Assembly: GCA_025602915.1 (NCBI GenBank)
Contig: JAHLJZ010000037.1
Span: 62,001-126,000, forward strand
Source: Paraphysoderma sedebokerense
Taxonomy: Eukaryota > Blastocladiomycota > Physodermatomycetes > Physodermatales > Physodermataceae
Reading direction: 5' to 3'
DNA: 64,000 nt
Below the pieces are notes generated by a model, which was not told the origin of the DNA, made no database searches, and saw only the letters and a program-made list of their open reading frames with translations. Positions 11,762 to 22,432 of this stretch are shown here, piece by piece (position 1 is the stretch's first letter; each line of letters opens with the position of its first letter). The translations under genes were made by a program, and so were the position numbers.

Positions 11762-13636
11762 TTATTTAGAACCCAATTTCAACCCCTCCTCCGCTCTGGC
11801 TAACCTCCGTTCAGATTTCTCCTTTAACTTTTGGTCGCTCTTACAACTTTCGCAATCCAAGGCACACTTGGCGTCTGTTTTCGCATTTTCGAACTCTTTG
11901 ACTTGTAAATAACATTCTGCTCGGGCGCTATACAAATACCCAAAATTCGAGTCCCTGATTATATGGCTAAGTTCAATAGCAACAGAATAAGAATCAATAG
12001 CATTCCTGTACTGTTTCCTATGAAATTCTTCCTTTGCGTTGGACTTGTTATCGCTAATTCTGGACTGAATAAATGTGGTTAAAGTCGGGTTAATGGTCAG
12101 AGTGTTATTAGAAGTGGAATTGAATAATGTAAGGATGATAGAATCAATAGTAGGCGGTGAAGAGATACCGCGAAGATATTTTCTTCCTATTCGGGTTCCT
12201 TTTGAAACGGAAATATCGCGCATGTGTGTCTGCAATATAGCTTTTGAAGGCGAACTCTCCACTACAGTTGATGTATTCACGCACATATCAAACAGATTTT
12301 TTAATTGGGTGATGATGTTGTTGGGTAGTTGAATCGAACGCGAGATATGGTAGATTGAGTGAGCTATTAATGATAGTTGTTGAGCTCGGTTCGTTAATGC
12401 GGTGTCAGCCGCGGATTCTAAATCTTCTTGCGCGAATTCCGGAGGTAAATATTCGTCTACATTACAGAACAGTTCAATGATATCTTCTGGATTTTCGGTG
12501 GTTAACAATTGAATAGAAGATGAGAGAGTGTCCAAAATTCCAGATTTGATCAGTAACGAAGAGATCTCGGAATTTCGAGATTGAGCGAGCACAGCGATAA
12601 GAACAGAAGCGAGAAGTGATTTGTCGGATTCCGGATAAGAAGCTGGTAACGATTTGCTGATAGCGTCGCAAACAAATGAAAGAAATTCCGGAATCTTTGC
12701 TAAATCTAGCAACAATTCAGGCATATCGAACCTCGTCTTAACCAATGTACATAATGCCAACATTGCCTTATTCTGAAGTATTTCAATCCACCTCGGTGCA
12801 TAATCTTTTACATCTTTTTTTCCGACTCCCAAAATATCAGCTTGATAAACACTGAAATACTCGATATCTGTTACCTGTTGAATAAACTGTTGTGTATCGA
12901 CCGACTTGGCTGTACTCAAAACCACTTGAACCAATTCAATCACTACTTGTCTATTACCCAAATCTCTACCGACTCCAGTTGTACCAAACAAAGCAGAAAT
13001 CAAGTCAAAAGTGTACCCTATCACTGTAGATATTTTCGTCGTCTTGAGTAAACTAACCAATACATTCAACAAATTATTTTGTTTGACCATTGTTTCACAG
13101 ATTTCGGGTCTAACACTGTTAGTTAATAAACCGCATAATACGATAAGTGCATAATCTGGTGAATACGGGATCTCTTTTTGAGCTATTTTAATCATACATT
13201 CTGCCAACCCGCATTCAAAGAGGTAATCGATTTCGGTTTGTTTCGTTTGGGTGTTGGGACTTGGCGGTGATGTGGGTGATTTTATAGATGTAGTGGTAGG
13301 TGATGATAAAGAAGTTGAATGCGAAGATGGTAACGCTGAAATGTATCTGAGTAAAGAACGACATTGGGTTGTCCAGAATTCAATGAGAGATTCATCTCGG
13401 TTTGGCAGTTCGGATAACTCCTTGCTCAGTTTAATTTTACGGTGGGGTTCGGGAAGTTTGAGAATACAATTCAGACATTCTATTGATGTAGAGAATAAAC
13501 ATGAGTTGTGGAATTTACATTGGAAAATACATAGACACGAACCTGGAAATGGACATGACTCTAACTGTCGGGAAGGTGAATTTCTGGAGGGAGTTTGCGG
13601 AGTTTGTGGAATTCTTATAGACACTTTCGCTGACAT
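11762..13636 (-). CDS. ARM/TPR-type protein, 624 aa, intronless
   Basis: A single uninterrupted frame from ATG at 13636 to TAA at 11762. Residues 1-80 are Pro/Ser- then Cys-rich (CPFPGSCLCIFQCKFHNSC, ECLNCIL), a possible metal-binding segment. The middle 400 residues are all-helical with Leu-rich repeats in the ARM/HEAT style (for example CGLLTNSVRPEICETMV and LLNVLVSLLKTT). The last 95 residues form a TPR-like unit (KEEFHRKQYRNAIDSYSVAI followed by SARAECYLQVKEFENAKTDA) with a basic end. The combination recalls UNC-45/She4-like or other HSP-linked co-chaperones, but the order is reversed and I do not assign a name. Most neighbours are intron-rich, so the lack of introns in 1.9 kb is notable. 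Confidence 0.6.
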   Translation of the reverse strand: MSAKVSIRIPQTPQTPSRNSPSRQLESCPFPGSCLCIFQCKFHNSCLFSTSIECLNCILKLPEPHRKIKLSKELSELPNRDESLIEFWTTQCRSLLRYISALPSSHSTSLSSPTTTSIKSPTSPPSPNTQTKQTEIDYLFECGLAECMIKIAQKEIPYSPDYALIVLCGLLTNSVRPEICETMVKQNNLLNVLVSLLKTTKISTVIGYTFDLISALFGTTGVGRDLGNRQVVIELVQVVLSTAKSVDTQQFIQQVTDIEYFSVYQADILGVGKKDVKDYAPRWIEILQNKAMLALCTLVKTRFDMPELLLDLAKIPEFLSFVCDAISKSLPASYPESDKSLLASVLIAVLAQSRNSEISSLLIKSGILDTLSSSIQLLTTENPEDIIELFCNVDEYLPPEFAQEDLESAADTALTNRAQQLSLIAHSIYHISRSIQLPNNIITQLKNLFDMCVNTSTVVESSPSKAILQTHMRDISVSKGTRIGRKYLRGISSPPTIDSIILTLFNSTSNNTLTINPTLTTFIQSRISDNKSNAKEEFHRKQYRNAIDSYSVAIELSHIIRDSNFGYLYSARAECYLQVKEFENAKTDAKCALDCESCKSDQKLKEKSERRLARAEEGLKLGSK

Positions 13637-14058
13637 AGTGGTTACTACTTCACAGGGAACTCGGAAACAAAACTAATAATTACGAAAGTCAAATTTTGTG
13701 CAATAGAAGAAGGGCGACACAGCAAATTGAAGGAGAACTTATCCTAACACGGCCCGGACGGGACTCGAAGAGAGAAGATTTTCAAACCGGGCAGAACTGG
13801 GCTCAGTCAACCGATAAACCAGAATTAAACAAAAAAAAAAATATTTACTAAAACTTATACATCTATGACAAACAATTTCTCTACATATCTTTTGTGCCTA
13901 CATGGTAACATACACGGCACTACAAAACACAAAACTATTCGCGTAAACGCGACACCTTCTAATCATGCGCGAAACTAGGGCCGGATCCCAGTTCATTTCA
14001 TACAGCTATTACATTGCTTAGAGTAAAAGCAAAACAACGAGAAAACTAAAAAACACAT

Positions 14059-17000
14059 TTAAAGTTTCACGTTGCCGCCTGCGGTGATCTCTAATTCCGG
14101 AATGGTATAATAAAACTCCAAGCACTCTGGATTTCGCAATGTTCCACTCGGTTCAATTTTTAGTCCAGTTGAAATAATTTTCTTGATCGCTACTTCAACC
14201 TTCTTGCCATTGACAGTATACTTTACATGCAAAAGAGTAAAAGAACAAAGTACATCGTCAATAAACAAATCAACATAGCGGAGCTCAAAATTGAATTAAA
14301 CGTACGGGTATATCGGGAACTTCAACAATCACAGGAGGAACATGACGAGGACTTAATTCAGCTCGTATCCTGCTCTTAATTCGATCGACTAATTCTTTTG
14401 TAAATTTTTGTCCCGGCTGCATCTTTAGGAACAGGCAAACTCGTTCATCTTTATCTATTGGACGTTGCTGGCCAACTACGAGAGAATCTTCGACTTCCTT
14501 GAAATTGTCAACTGTGTGAAGAGAAACAAACAGGAAAGTTAGGACAGTTCAAGTAATTTTAGAAGAGAAGAGCATAAAAACATACTAATATTGTAGATTT
14601 CGGCCGACCCAAATCTAACCCCGGCAGGATTGAGTGTACCATCACTGCGAATTGTAATAGACACAACAAACGTTCAACACAGGACACAAAAAAATTCATA
14701 TACCACGAAACTACGAACCTTCTACCCAGAACAATCAACCCACCAGTTTTGGGGCTAATCAAAATAAAATCTCCATGATACCAGACAGACGGATTAGTGT
14801 ATTGCTCAAAATAAGCTTTACGATATTTTTCCATATTGGGATCATTCCAGAAAAACACGGGCATAGAAGGAAACGGTTTCGTACAAACGAGATCACCAGA
14901 TTGTCCTAGTACAGGTTTAGCTATTTCCAAACGATACATATTCAATTTAGATCGAATCTTTGAAGTAGTCAAAAATTGAACAAGAGTTGACGAACCATTC
15001 GAATCCCATGCTTCGACTGCCATTCCGAGACAACGGCACTGTAATTCGCCTTTGTAAACTGGCAACACAGTATTGTGACCGGCGAATAAACTGATAATAT
15101 CTGTTCCACCGGTGATACTACCCAACAGTACATCTCTTTTGATCGAATTATACACGAATTCGTAATTCTCGGGCCGCAGTGGACTCCCGGTAGAATAGAT
15201 ACTATGTAATTTTGACAAATTGACATGTTCGTTGGGTTTGTATTTTACTTCTTGAAGTGACTGGAGGTACTTTGGGGACGTTCCGAAAACGGTGACGCCC
15301 AATCGTTCCGCTAATTCCCATAATACAGCAGGGGAGGGTTTAAACGGGGAACCTTCGTATAAAACAATTGTCGCGCCAACGGATAATGTCGAGACTAACC
15401 AATTCCACATCATCCATCCTGTTGTAGTGTATTGAAGGAACACGTCGGATCGGGAAAGGTTTCCGTGAATTTGATGTTCTTTTTTGTGCTGAAGTAAAGT
15501 ACCACCGACGGAGTGAACTATGCATTTCGGTTTGCCGGTTGTACCGGACGAGAATAATATGTAAAGAGGATGGTTAAAAGGAAGTTGAACAAAACTGATA
15601 GGTTGATTATCGCCGGCAGCCAGAAAATCGTCCAGTGACGCACTACACAAATTACGTTAATACTCCGAACATGATGGCGGCATTTTCCAAGTGATCAAAT
15701 GTTGTCTCCTTTTACCTTTTTGGTATGTTAGTCAAATCCATCGGTTGATCAGGAACATGAGGTATGACGACGACTTTTTCGAGACCACTGTTCTTTAATC
15801 CTTCAGCAACAGCTTTCAATTTGGCGAGATGATCATGAACTTTTCCGTTATAGAGAACAGCATTGATTGAAAACAAAACTTTTGGTTTAATTTGAGTAAA
15901 CCGATCGAGAACACCCTATATCGTCAACGAAAACACATATCAGCAAATTGATTACGTCTCCGAGTAAGAGGGAAATTCAAAAAGAATTTTTTTACAAACC
16001 GTTATACCGAAATCGGGACTCGTACAACTCCAAATTGCTCCCAAACTGGTAGCTGCCAACATACAAACCACCGCTTCCACGCAATTCGCCATGTAACCGC
16101 AAACTCTATCCCCAACACCGACACCACAACTCCTGAACGCACCGGCCATTTTCTCAACAAGGGTATATAATTCGGCGTAGCTAATATGTCGTAGTTTTAA
16201 GGACTCTGTGGTGGCAATGATTGCGGTACGGTCGTCACGGAATTGAAGTACGTTTTCGGCAAAGTTGAGACGACATCCACGGAACCATTCAGGGATCGCC
16301 GACATTGGGAGCGACAAATCAACAACCTTTACAAACACAATCATTAATTCAGAAATCATAATCTGATAAACCGACCAAAAAAGAAAAAGCCCATCATCCG
16401 ACGTTTCCCCACTTCTACTGCATCGATGTGGTGGGTGACGAAAGTTGGTAAACTCAACATACCTGATCCCATTTTTGTGAATACCTAATCCCAGTATACT
16501 CTATCACCGATACCCAAAATTCTTGTATCTCTGTAACAGACCATTGATACAACTCCGAATACGATGCTATTCAGTTCAATTTTTCCAACGACGGTATGGG
16601 CAAGGGTAAAGGTTACACGGATTGTTCCGGGGGCGTTTTAAACATCGACAGCGATGATTTTCGGTGGTTTGAAATAAACAGACATCGATAAACAAGGCGG
16701 ATAGACCCAAATGTGAATGTAATAACGAAGATGGCATTACGAAAAAGTAGGTTAGAGTTATTGGTTAGTGAAAAATGTATGGTTTTCAATCTAATATGAC
16801 CTGGACCATAGAGTTCTAATAAAACTAGGACGAGTGCTATACACAAATCCAGAGAGTGAACAGCTAAAGGGACTCCAGCGAACACTATAAAAACTTTGAG
16901 AGTTTTTTCGAATGATGGTTGCGGAGAATAAAGATATTCCAACTAAAATATATCTCTCCCTGACTTTCAATTTTGTCGTCAAGGTTTGAAAACTGTAAAA

Positions 17001-17201
17001 ACCAGATTACCCCCACCACATCCACCGCAAACACAAAATACATACGAAAAACAACACATGAATCCAATACATACCCAAATTCAAATGATATTTTTTATTG
17101 ATATAGTTCCTGAATAAAGTCATTTGACTGTTCCGTATCAAGTCCTCGGAGGGGACCCAAAGGGGAGACGGGTCTGTACCTGCTGTATTTGCTGGGGCCA
17201 T
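14059..17201 (-). CDS. AACS: Acetoacetyl-CoA synthetase
   Basis: Nine exons on the minus strand: 17201-17075, 16566-16463, 16326-16000, 15915-15716, 15642-14996, 14920-14719, 14644-14586, 14511-14306 and 14220-14059, giving 677 aa. It activates acetoacetate with ATP and CoA in the cytosol, feeding ketone bodies into sterol and lipid synthesis. The N-terminus ([16 protein letters not shown], then [12 protein letters not shown]) is the family's own. Adenylation motifs are [43 protein letters not shown] and the catalytic Lys in [12 protein letters not shown]. The start at 17201 is the first in-frame ATG and gives the normal family length. Two introns use a GTTCGT donor. Intron 1 (508 nt) is far longer than the rest. 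The intron at 14921-14995 is 75 nt, in frame and stop-free, so it could be retained. Confidence 0.93.
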
Positions 17202-18259
17202 AGGAAACTGTTTTATAGTATCCAGATTTAAAGTGAGTTTCAAGAAGAGTAAGAGAACAGAGATTTGTTTATGTGGATGGAAGGAGTCAAAAGTTTGTAT
17301 GTAGGTCGGAAAAAGGGTTGGCGAGGGTATCTGCGGACGGAGAGTCTCGGGATTTGTTCGAACTTAAAAAAAAATTGCGAAATATTCGTTTCAATTGTCT
17401 GCGTCGGTTAAATCAACCAAAAATGAGGGATATGTTGCTCTCATCGCCATCAAAAAGATTATTATTTATTTGAATTATTTTGTAATTATTGCTTTCAATT
17501 TCGGTGATTTTGTTCGGGTATTATTAATATTAGACACCTAAAGAAACTTGCTTGTCCGAAATGTATTCTTCGGAAAACACGGTATCTACAGTCTACATGC
17601 ACGACAGCCTACAAACTCACTTCAACATTGTACCACCCATGTTCATGGCATTTTGGTTTCCTTAGGCCACCTCGTCCTGACCATATGTCTCTCATTGCGG
17701 TGAGAATCCACCCTCCACAGTCAACGTGCCGGAAAAGATACACGGCAACTCCACCCGACGTGAGTATTCAATCGCCATTCATCGGTGTAATCCAAATCCA
17801 CAATGGTGTCTGCAGTTTGGCTTTCTCGAGGAAATCATACTTGGCGCGTGGGAAGGAAAATAAGGCTTGTAGACTCATTTTTTGCAAAAAGCTCAAAGGA
17901 ACGATGAATTGCCAGCGCCTGCTCACCCGGAGCATTTCATGAGCGAATCCACCTAAGAGTAACGGTAATGCAACCTTCATAGAGTCTAAAGCCATTCGAG
18001 CCAGCAATGTGATTGTGGGGGTTTATAACAAGTCGCTGCATTCCGACAGTGCGCAAAAGTCATTCCAGCCTAATCACGAATCACTTGGCTTGGTTGTTGT
18101 TCCTTCTTGCGCGGCTGGTGGCGAGGCTTGATACCACCGACTGCTACATAAACGAGGAAATTTCCTTTCCGCCCTCAACATCGCTTTTTTTTGCATTCGT
18201 TCGATTCTGCATTGCGTACTTTTGTTTAATCTTTTACCTGCTCACCCACAGAAACAAAA
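17202..18259. other. Intergenic region, divergent promoters
   Basis: About 1 kb between the start of acetoacetyl-CoA synthetase (minus) and the secreted repeat protein (plus). I see short open frames on both strands (for example 17628-17942 + and 17768-17995 -) but neither has a recognisable product or splice support. No TATA box is obvious near the 18260 start. Confidence 0.4.
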
Positions 18260-18595
18260 ATGAAATCTCAAACTCTCAAACTCGTTTTCCTCCTCATCGC
18301 TCTCTTCCTCGCCTTGACTCCTGCCACCGCCCTCCCAGCTCCTCAGGACGCGACAGACGCTGACTTCTCTGCCGCCGAAATGGACGAATACATTGCCCAA
18401 CAACATGCAGATGACGGCGCCGATTTCTCTGCCGCCGAGATGGACGAGTACATTGCCCAACAACACGCGGATGACGGTGCCGATTTCTCTGCCGCCGAGA
18501 TGGACGAGTACATTGCCCAGCAACATGCAGATGAAGGAGCCGATTTCTCTGCCGCCGAGATGGAAGAGATTCTTGCCCAAGAACATGCAGAATAA
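18260..18595 (+). CDS. Small secreted protein with four 20-residue tandem repeats
   Basis: One exon, 111 aa, ATG at 18260 and TAA at 18593. Residues 1-27 form a classical signal peptide (basic MKSQTLK, a Leu-rich core, then TPATALPAP). The rest is four copies of an acidic 20-residue unit containing DFSAAEMDEYIAQQHAD, the last copy diverged (MEEILAQEH). The mature part has no cysteine, lysine or arginine, is strongly negative, and reads as amphipathic helix. No dibasic Kex2 site is present, so it does not look like a pheromone precursor cut between repeats. It sits alone in a gene-poor stretch. Function unknown; candidates are a cell-wall or secreted effector-like peptide. The signal peptide and regular repeat make a real gene likely. 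Confidence 0.7.
   Translation: MKSQTLKLVFLLIALFLALTPATALPAPQDATDADFSAAEMDEYIAQQHADDGADFSAAEMDEYIAQQHADDGADFSAAEMDEYIAQQHADEGADFSAAEMEEILAQEHAE
18359..18592 (+). repeat. 60-bp in-frame tandem repeat, 4 copies
   Basis: Units at 18359-18418, 18419-18478, 18479-18538 and 18539-18592 (last one truncated by the stop codon). Copies 2 and 3 differ at about five of 60 positions, nearly all silent third positions, which points to selection on the peptide or to recent duplication. The fourth copy is the most changed. Confidence 0.9.
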
Positions 18596-20669
18596 ATTTG
18601 ATATAGGAAATAATCGTTAAACCAATAATGTAAATAAATTAATGGCCCCTTTAGTTTTTTGTATAATCCGAACTGATAGTAAGCCCAATATATAATCCGT
18701 TAAGTCCTCAAATCATTTCGAACTATTTCGTGCTTCCTCAATGACAACATTACATTGAGGTACTATGAATATACAAGTGAGCATGCACAAGTGAGCACAA
18801 CAAATACTGAGTGTGTGTAAATCTGTAAATCCGAGCCTTGTCGGCGCTCGAAGTCGAGTTTCACGTCTGACTTGAAAACGGCCTAAAGCCACTTGGCCAA
18901 TGAAATCAGCATTGACAACAGTTACTCGTCATTTGTGGTATTTTTCAATAAACATATATTGATTGACAGCAAAATAAAACTATCTGTTTGACGAGTAGAT
19001 GTTAAAGTCCAGTTGATTGACCAACATGGTATTGCCAGAAGAATCCAAGAAACCGTTCAGAGTCTGGTAATTGGTCTCCTCGACATTGAGCTGAATAAAG
19101 AGTGGGAATGGTTTCAGCATACATTTTGTTTCTCTGTTCCCAATACAAATTCGAAGTCTATGCAGCTGTGTCTTTGCCCACTGATTACACGGAATTTATA
19201 AAGGCTGAGTAGCTGTGGATCTAGAGAGAGGGAGTGAGAGCATGGGTACTAAGCCCCGGTGCCTGTAGGTCGGGGATTCAGGATCACTTGGTGGCATTAT
19301 ACTTGTATTGGAGTATTAACTATTTTACTGGTTGCTCTGGTTTTAGAATGAACAGATCAGAATATAGACTGACGAATTGAAGCAAAATGTTTTGATTTGC
19401 ACTTTGGAGTCCCAACATCACCACCCAGTCGACCTAGTTTTACCGGATTTGTGATTCTGGCACACAAGACATAAGCCAACGAGGAAACAAAAATGATTAG
19501 TCAAAATGGGAATTTCTGAGAGGAATGAGTAATTTGGAGTGAGAGGACAGTGGATTGAGCATTCATGTCGCATAGGTGACTCTTTCCGACTTTTGTCGTT
19601 TCCATTTGTTTCTGTGGGCTGTGGCTGATTGACCAAGTCACCAAGACCATCAAAGAATTCATCAGGGATGCAAAAGGAGATGGATGATGGAAGAGGAAAA
19701 GTTTGGAAAAGGGAGATATCAGAGAGGGAATTGAGGAATAGAGGATGAATGATTGCACGGAGGGATGAGTGATGAGTCGGAAGGGAGTGGCCATTGGCCA
19801 AGACGGACGGAATGATAATACAGAGTCACTGGGGACAATTTCCCTCAGGCCTCACCTTACGCTCTTCAGCCGTGGTCTTTTCACAGATGCATCGGGAACA
19901 CAAAATACACAAACGACTAAAAGAGTCATTTTGTCAGTATCTAGTATTCAGCAATTCATATTCGATTGACTGATTCAGTCCTATGTTTATGTACTTCATA
20001 TGAAGAGAGAGCCAGTCACAGGCTGTCATCCGACCAAAGTCACCAGAAGTCACCCAATAGTCAGTCACTCCCAAGTCCCACAAGTCACAATGATTGTTGG
20101 TTCTGATGGATCGGACACAACATCAGGGAAGCTTAAACAAGAAACGAGTGTGCACCGTGACTGTGAGCACTGTGCAACACAGCGTTGATAGCTGCAACGT
20201 TGCGTGTGTGCACTTTGTCAATGCAGTCATCCTCTGTCCTATGTACAGTAAGTGGATACTAGTGGAATGTGGATGGAAGTGGATTCCCTCCTTAGCAACT
20301 CCCATTCACTGTGGATTCCAATTCGTTCCCCAAGTCCACGCAGGCCACGCGGTGTCTCCTTGTTGTGCCCGATTGCGCCCTTCTTGATGCGCCACAGATC
20401 GGGATGCCCTGCAGCGATCTGGGGACAGCCCAGCCACAGGACGCGTCAGAGTGATTGCTGTGTGAGTCAGTGGGTGTCACTATGTGTCAGGGTGAGTCAC
20501 TAGCAGCAATGCAATATCGTGATGCATGCGCCGTCACTGGAACAAATTTGAATTTTATCATTCACAAGGGGAATATAAATGCCCTCCCTTCCCCTCCCTT
20601 CAGATACAAATACACACTACACCAATCTACAAATACAAGTATACAGACAACAACTAAACAACATACAAT
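18596..20669. other. Gene-poor region with repeated AGTCAC motifs
   Basis: About 2.1 kb with no supported gene. Short open frames (such as 19418-19794, -) lack splice or family support. The right half, 19576-20501, contains ten AGTCAC hexamers counting both strands, five of them between 20014 and 20090. Two perfect TGAGTCA (AP-1/Gcn4-type) sites are at 20463-20469 and 20493-20499. A TATAAAT at 20574-20580 lies 90 bp before the F-box protein ATG. The stretch may be a large upstream regulatory region for that gene. Confidence 0.5.
20463..20499 (+). promoter_or_regulatory. Pair of TGAGTCA (AP-1/Gcn4-type) sites
   Basis: TGAGTCA occurs at 20463-20469 and 20493-20499, spaced 30 bp start to start, roughly three helical turns, about 110 and 80 bp upstream of a TATA-like element at 20574. 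In fungi this heptamer is bound by bZIP factors such as Gcn4 or AP-1 relatives. The binding itself is inferred. Confidence 0.4.
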
Positions 20670-21767
20670 ATGCCGGTCAAATTCAGCTTCCCCATCGGCC
20701 CGCTCAATAGTCTCCCCCCGAGCGTATTCGTGCAAATTCTCGAGTTCCTGCCCATCAGTGAGGTCTTTCGTCTCCAGTCAGTGTCCAACTCGTGGAAAAC
20801 CTTATGCATACAGCACATTGGAGCCCGCCTACTCCAGTCACCTAATCCCATATCTCTGAATATCAAACGATCTGCCGTCAACCACCACGGATCAACCGAT
20901 ATGGGCGAAATACAGTTTCAGTGCGCCTCTGTAGATACTAAAAAGCAAATGGCGGTCTTGGCTCCAGTAAAAGTCAGCACAACCTCAGACTTGAATGCCT
21001 TTGAGTCCGAGTTGGAGCAAGGTTTACACTATTCGATTCACGGTGGAGTCACTTGTAACATGATCAGGGAAGAAGGCTCATCGACCAACCAACAAACTCT
21101 GCGTGTTCCGTCATTCAAACTCTTGGATTGCTTCTCTCAGGTGATACCAGACTTTATTCCCTCCTCGGCGGTGCACGACGATCAAAACGAAACTCTAGAG
21201 TCGTCTCCACGAATTCACCGTTTCGTTTTACCAGACATCATCATCTCATTTTCCATTCACAAATCCACTTCCTCGCATTCATTGTCGGTGCCTCTAAAAG
21301 ATGTCACAAAAAGTCACTTATCAATCCACTCTATCCAACTCTCCTTTTCCTTCTTCAAACGATTCTTTGCCCCCCGTCGACCCGTGATTCCCTCTGCAAC
21401 CTCAAAATTCCACGTCTCCGCTCTCCGCTCTTCTTCATCACAATATCAACCATCCATTATCCCAAAAGACATACCCAAATCACTCTACTCTGCCGTGTCA
21501 CAGCAAATTCCAAATCACCACATCCCCCCTACTACCCATTCATTCTGGAAATCCCCCGTCTTCAATACCTTCCTCATTCTCCGTTTACAAGAGTTATCAA
21601 TCGACGAAAAAGGTCATGACTTGAAGACTATGAAAACAGAATTGAGCGAAACAGAAATGAAAGATATGGCCTGCAATTTGATGAAATTGTACGATGAATT
21701 CGATCGATTGGTTAGCTTCCACAACAAGGAATTCAAAAATTACAAAGAGTTTAGAGTTTGGCAATAA
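20670..21767 (+). CDS. F-box protein, 365 aa
   Basis: A single exon with ATG at 20670 and TAA at 21765. Residues 12-55 hold an F-box (LNSLPPSVFVQILEFLPISE followed by VFRLQSVSNSWKTLC), the part that binds Skp1 in SCF ubiquitin ligases. The remaining 300 residues show no WD40, LRR or other substrate-binding repeat that I recognise; they are Ser/His/Pro-rich and include a basic patch (FFKRFFAPRRP) and a charged helical end. It would be a substrate adaptor of an SCF complex by family knowledge, target unknown. A TATA-like element and two TGAGTCA sites lie upstream. Intronless, unlike most genes here. Confidence 0.7.
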   Translation: MPVKFSFPIGPLNSLPPSVFVQILEFLPISEVFRLQSVSNSWKTLCIQHIGARLLQSPNPISLNIKRSAVNHHGSTDMGEIQFQCASVDTKKQMAVLAPVKVSTTSDLNAFESELEQGLHYSIHGGVTCNMIREEGSSTNQQTLRVPSFKLLDCFSQVIPDFIPSSAVHDDQNETLESSPRIHRFVLPDIIISFSIHKSTSSHSLSVPLKDVTKSHLSIHSIQLSFSFFKRFFAPRRPVIPSATSKFHVSALRSSSSQYQPSIIPKDIPKSLYSAVSQQIPNHHIPPTTHSFWKSPVFNTFLILRLQELSIDEKGHDLKTMKTELSETEMKDMACNLMKLYDEFDRLVSFHNKEFKNYKEFRVWQ

Positions 21768-22432
21768 AGTGGTCTGTGGAATGTGGATTTGCCAATCAGA
21801 AAAACAAAGGTGTAAAAAGTTTGATTTGTGTGTGGACAAATATCAGGGATGATACCAACATTCTCTTTTAATTCTAAAATTGTATATAGTTTACAGTTAT
21901 TGTAAGATACCATTTCTAAAGTGTTAATACATTTGCTTGAAAGCGAAATATTTAATTCATATATTCAATCCATCCCTCGCAAGAACATAAACTTTTTTCC
22001 CGCAATAAGGTTTAAAACTTTAAAGGATCTCCAAAGCCAAGTCGAGTAATACCTTCCACTTCTGTGAACCCCGCCCCACCGTTAACCTTGAGATGAGATT
22101 ATTCTGCTGTGAACCCACCGAATCAGAAAAGTCTCAAAAATAAATGTTACACCACATCTGACTCTGTTCGACACTCTCCATTCAAGATCGATTAAACTCA
22201 TCTCATCGGCATGATACGCATTTCACTTGCCTGACGCGACTGTGGAGGTACTTTTCCACTGTGATGTCATTCGTCATTACACACGTCATCTCACCAATTC
22301 ATTTTTTTTTTCCTCTCTGCGGTTTCTACACTCATATAAACAGAAGCAGAACAGGTCTGGAAATCAACCAACCAGAACTTCCACACACTCTTTTGTATTT
22401 TTCCAACCCGTTTGATATTCGCGTAAATCACT
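21768..22432 (+). promoter_or_regulatory. Intergenic region with TATA box
   Basis: 665 bp without a supported gene. A TATAAA at 22335-22340 lies about 93 bp before the ATG at 22433. A T-rich/CT-rich run precedes it. Confidence 0.4.

Noticed and set aside
13741-13800. Possible tRNA on the minus strand, from a TTCGAGTCCC-like string
   Set aside because: The bases flanking the putative T-loop do not pair, and no anticodon or acceptor stem could be built.
17768-17995. 75-codon minus-strand frame (MALDSMKVALPLLLGG...)
   Set aside because: Somewhat protein-like, but isolated, with no splice sites, family or promoter signal.
19418-19794. Open frames on the minus strand in the gene-poor region
   Set aside because: Two overlapping frames are equally open, with Ser/Pro/Phe-rich compositions expected from pyrimidine-rich sequence. 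No family was recognised.
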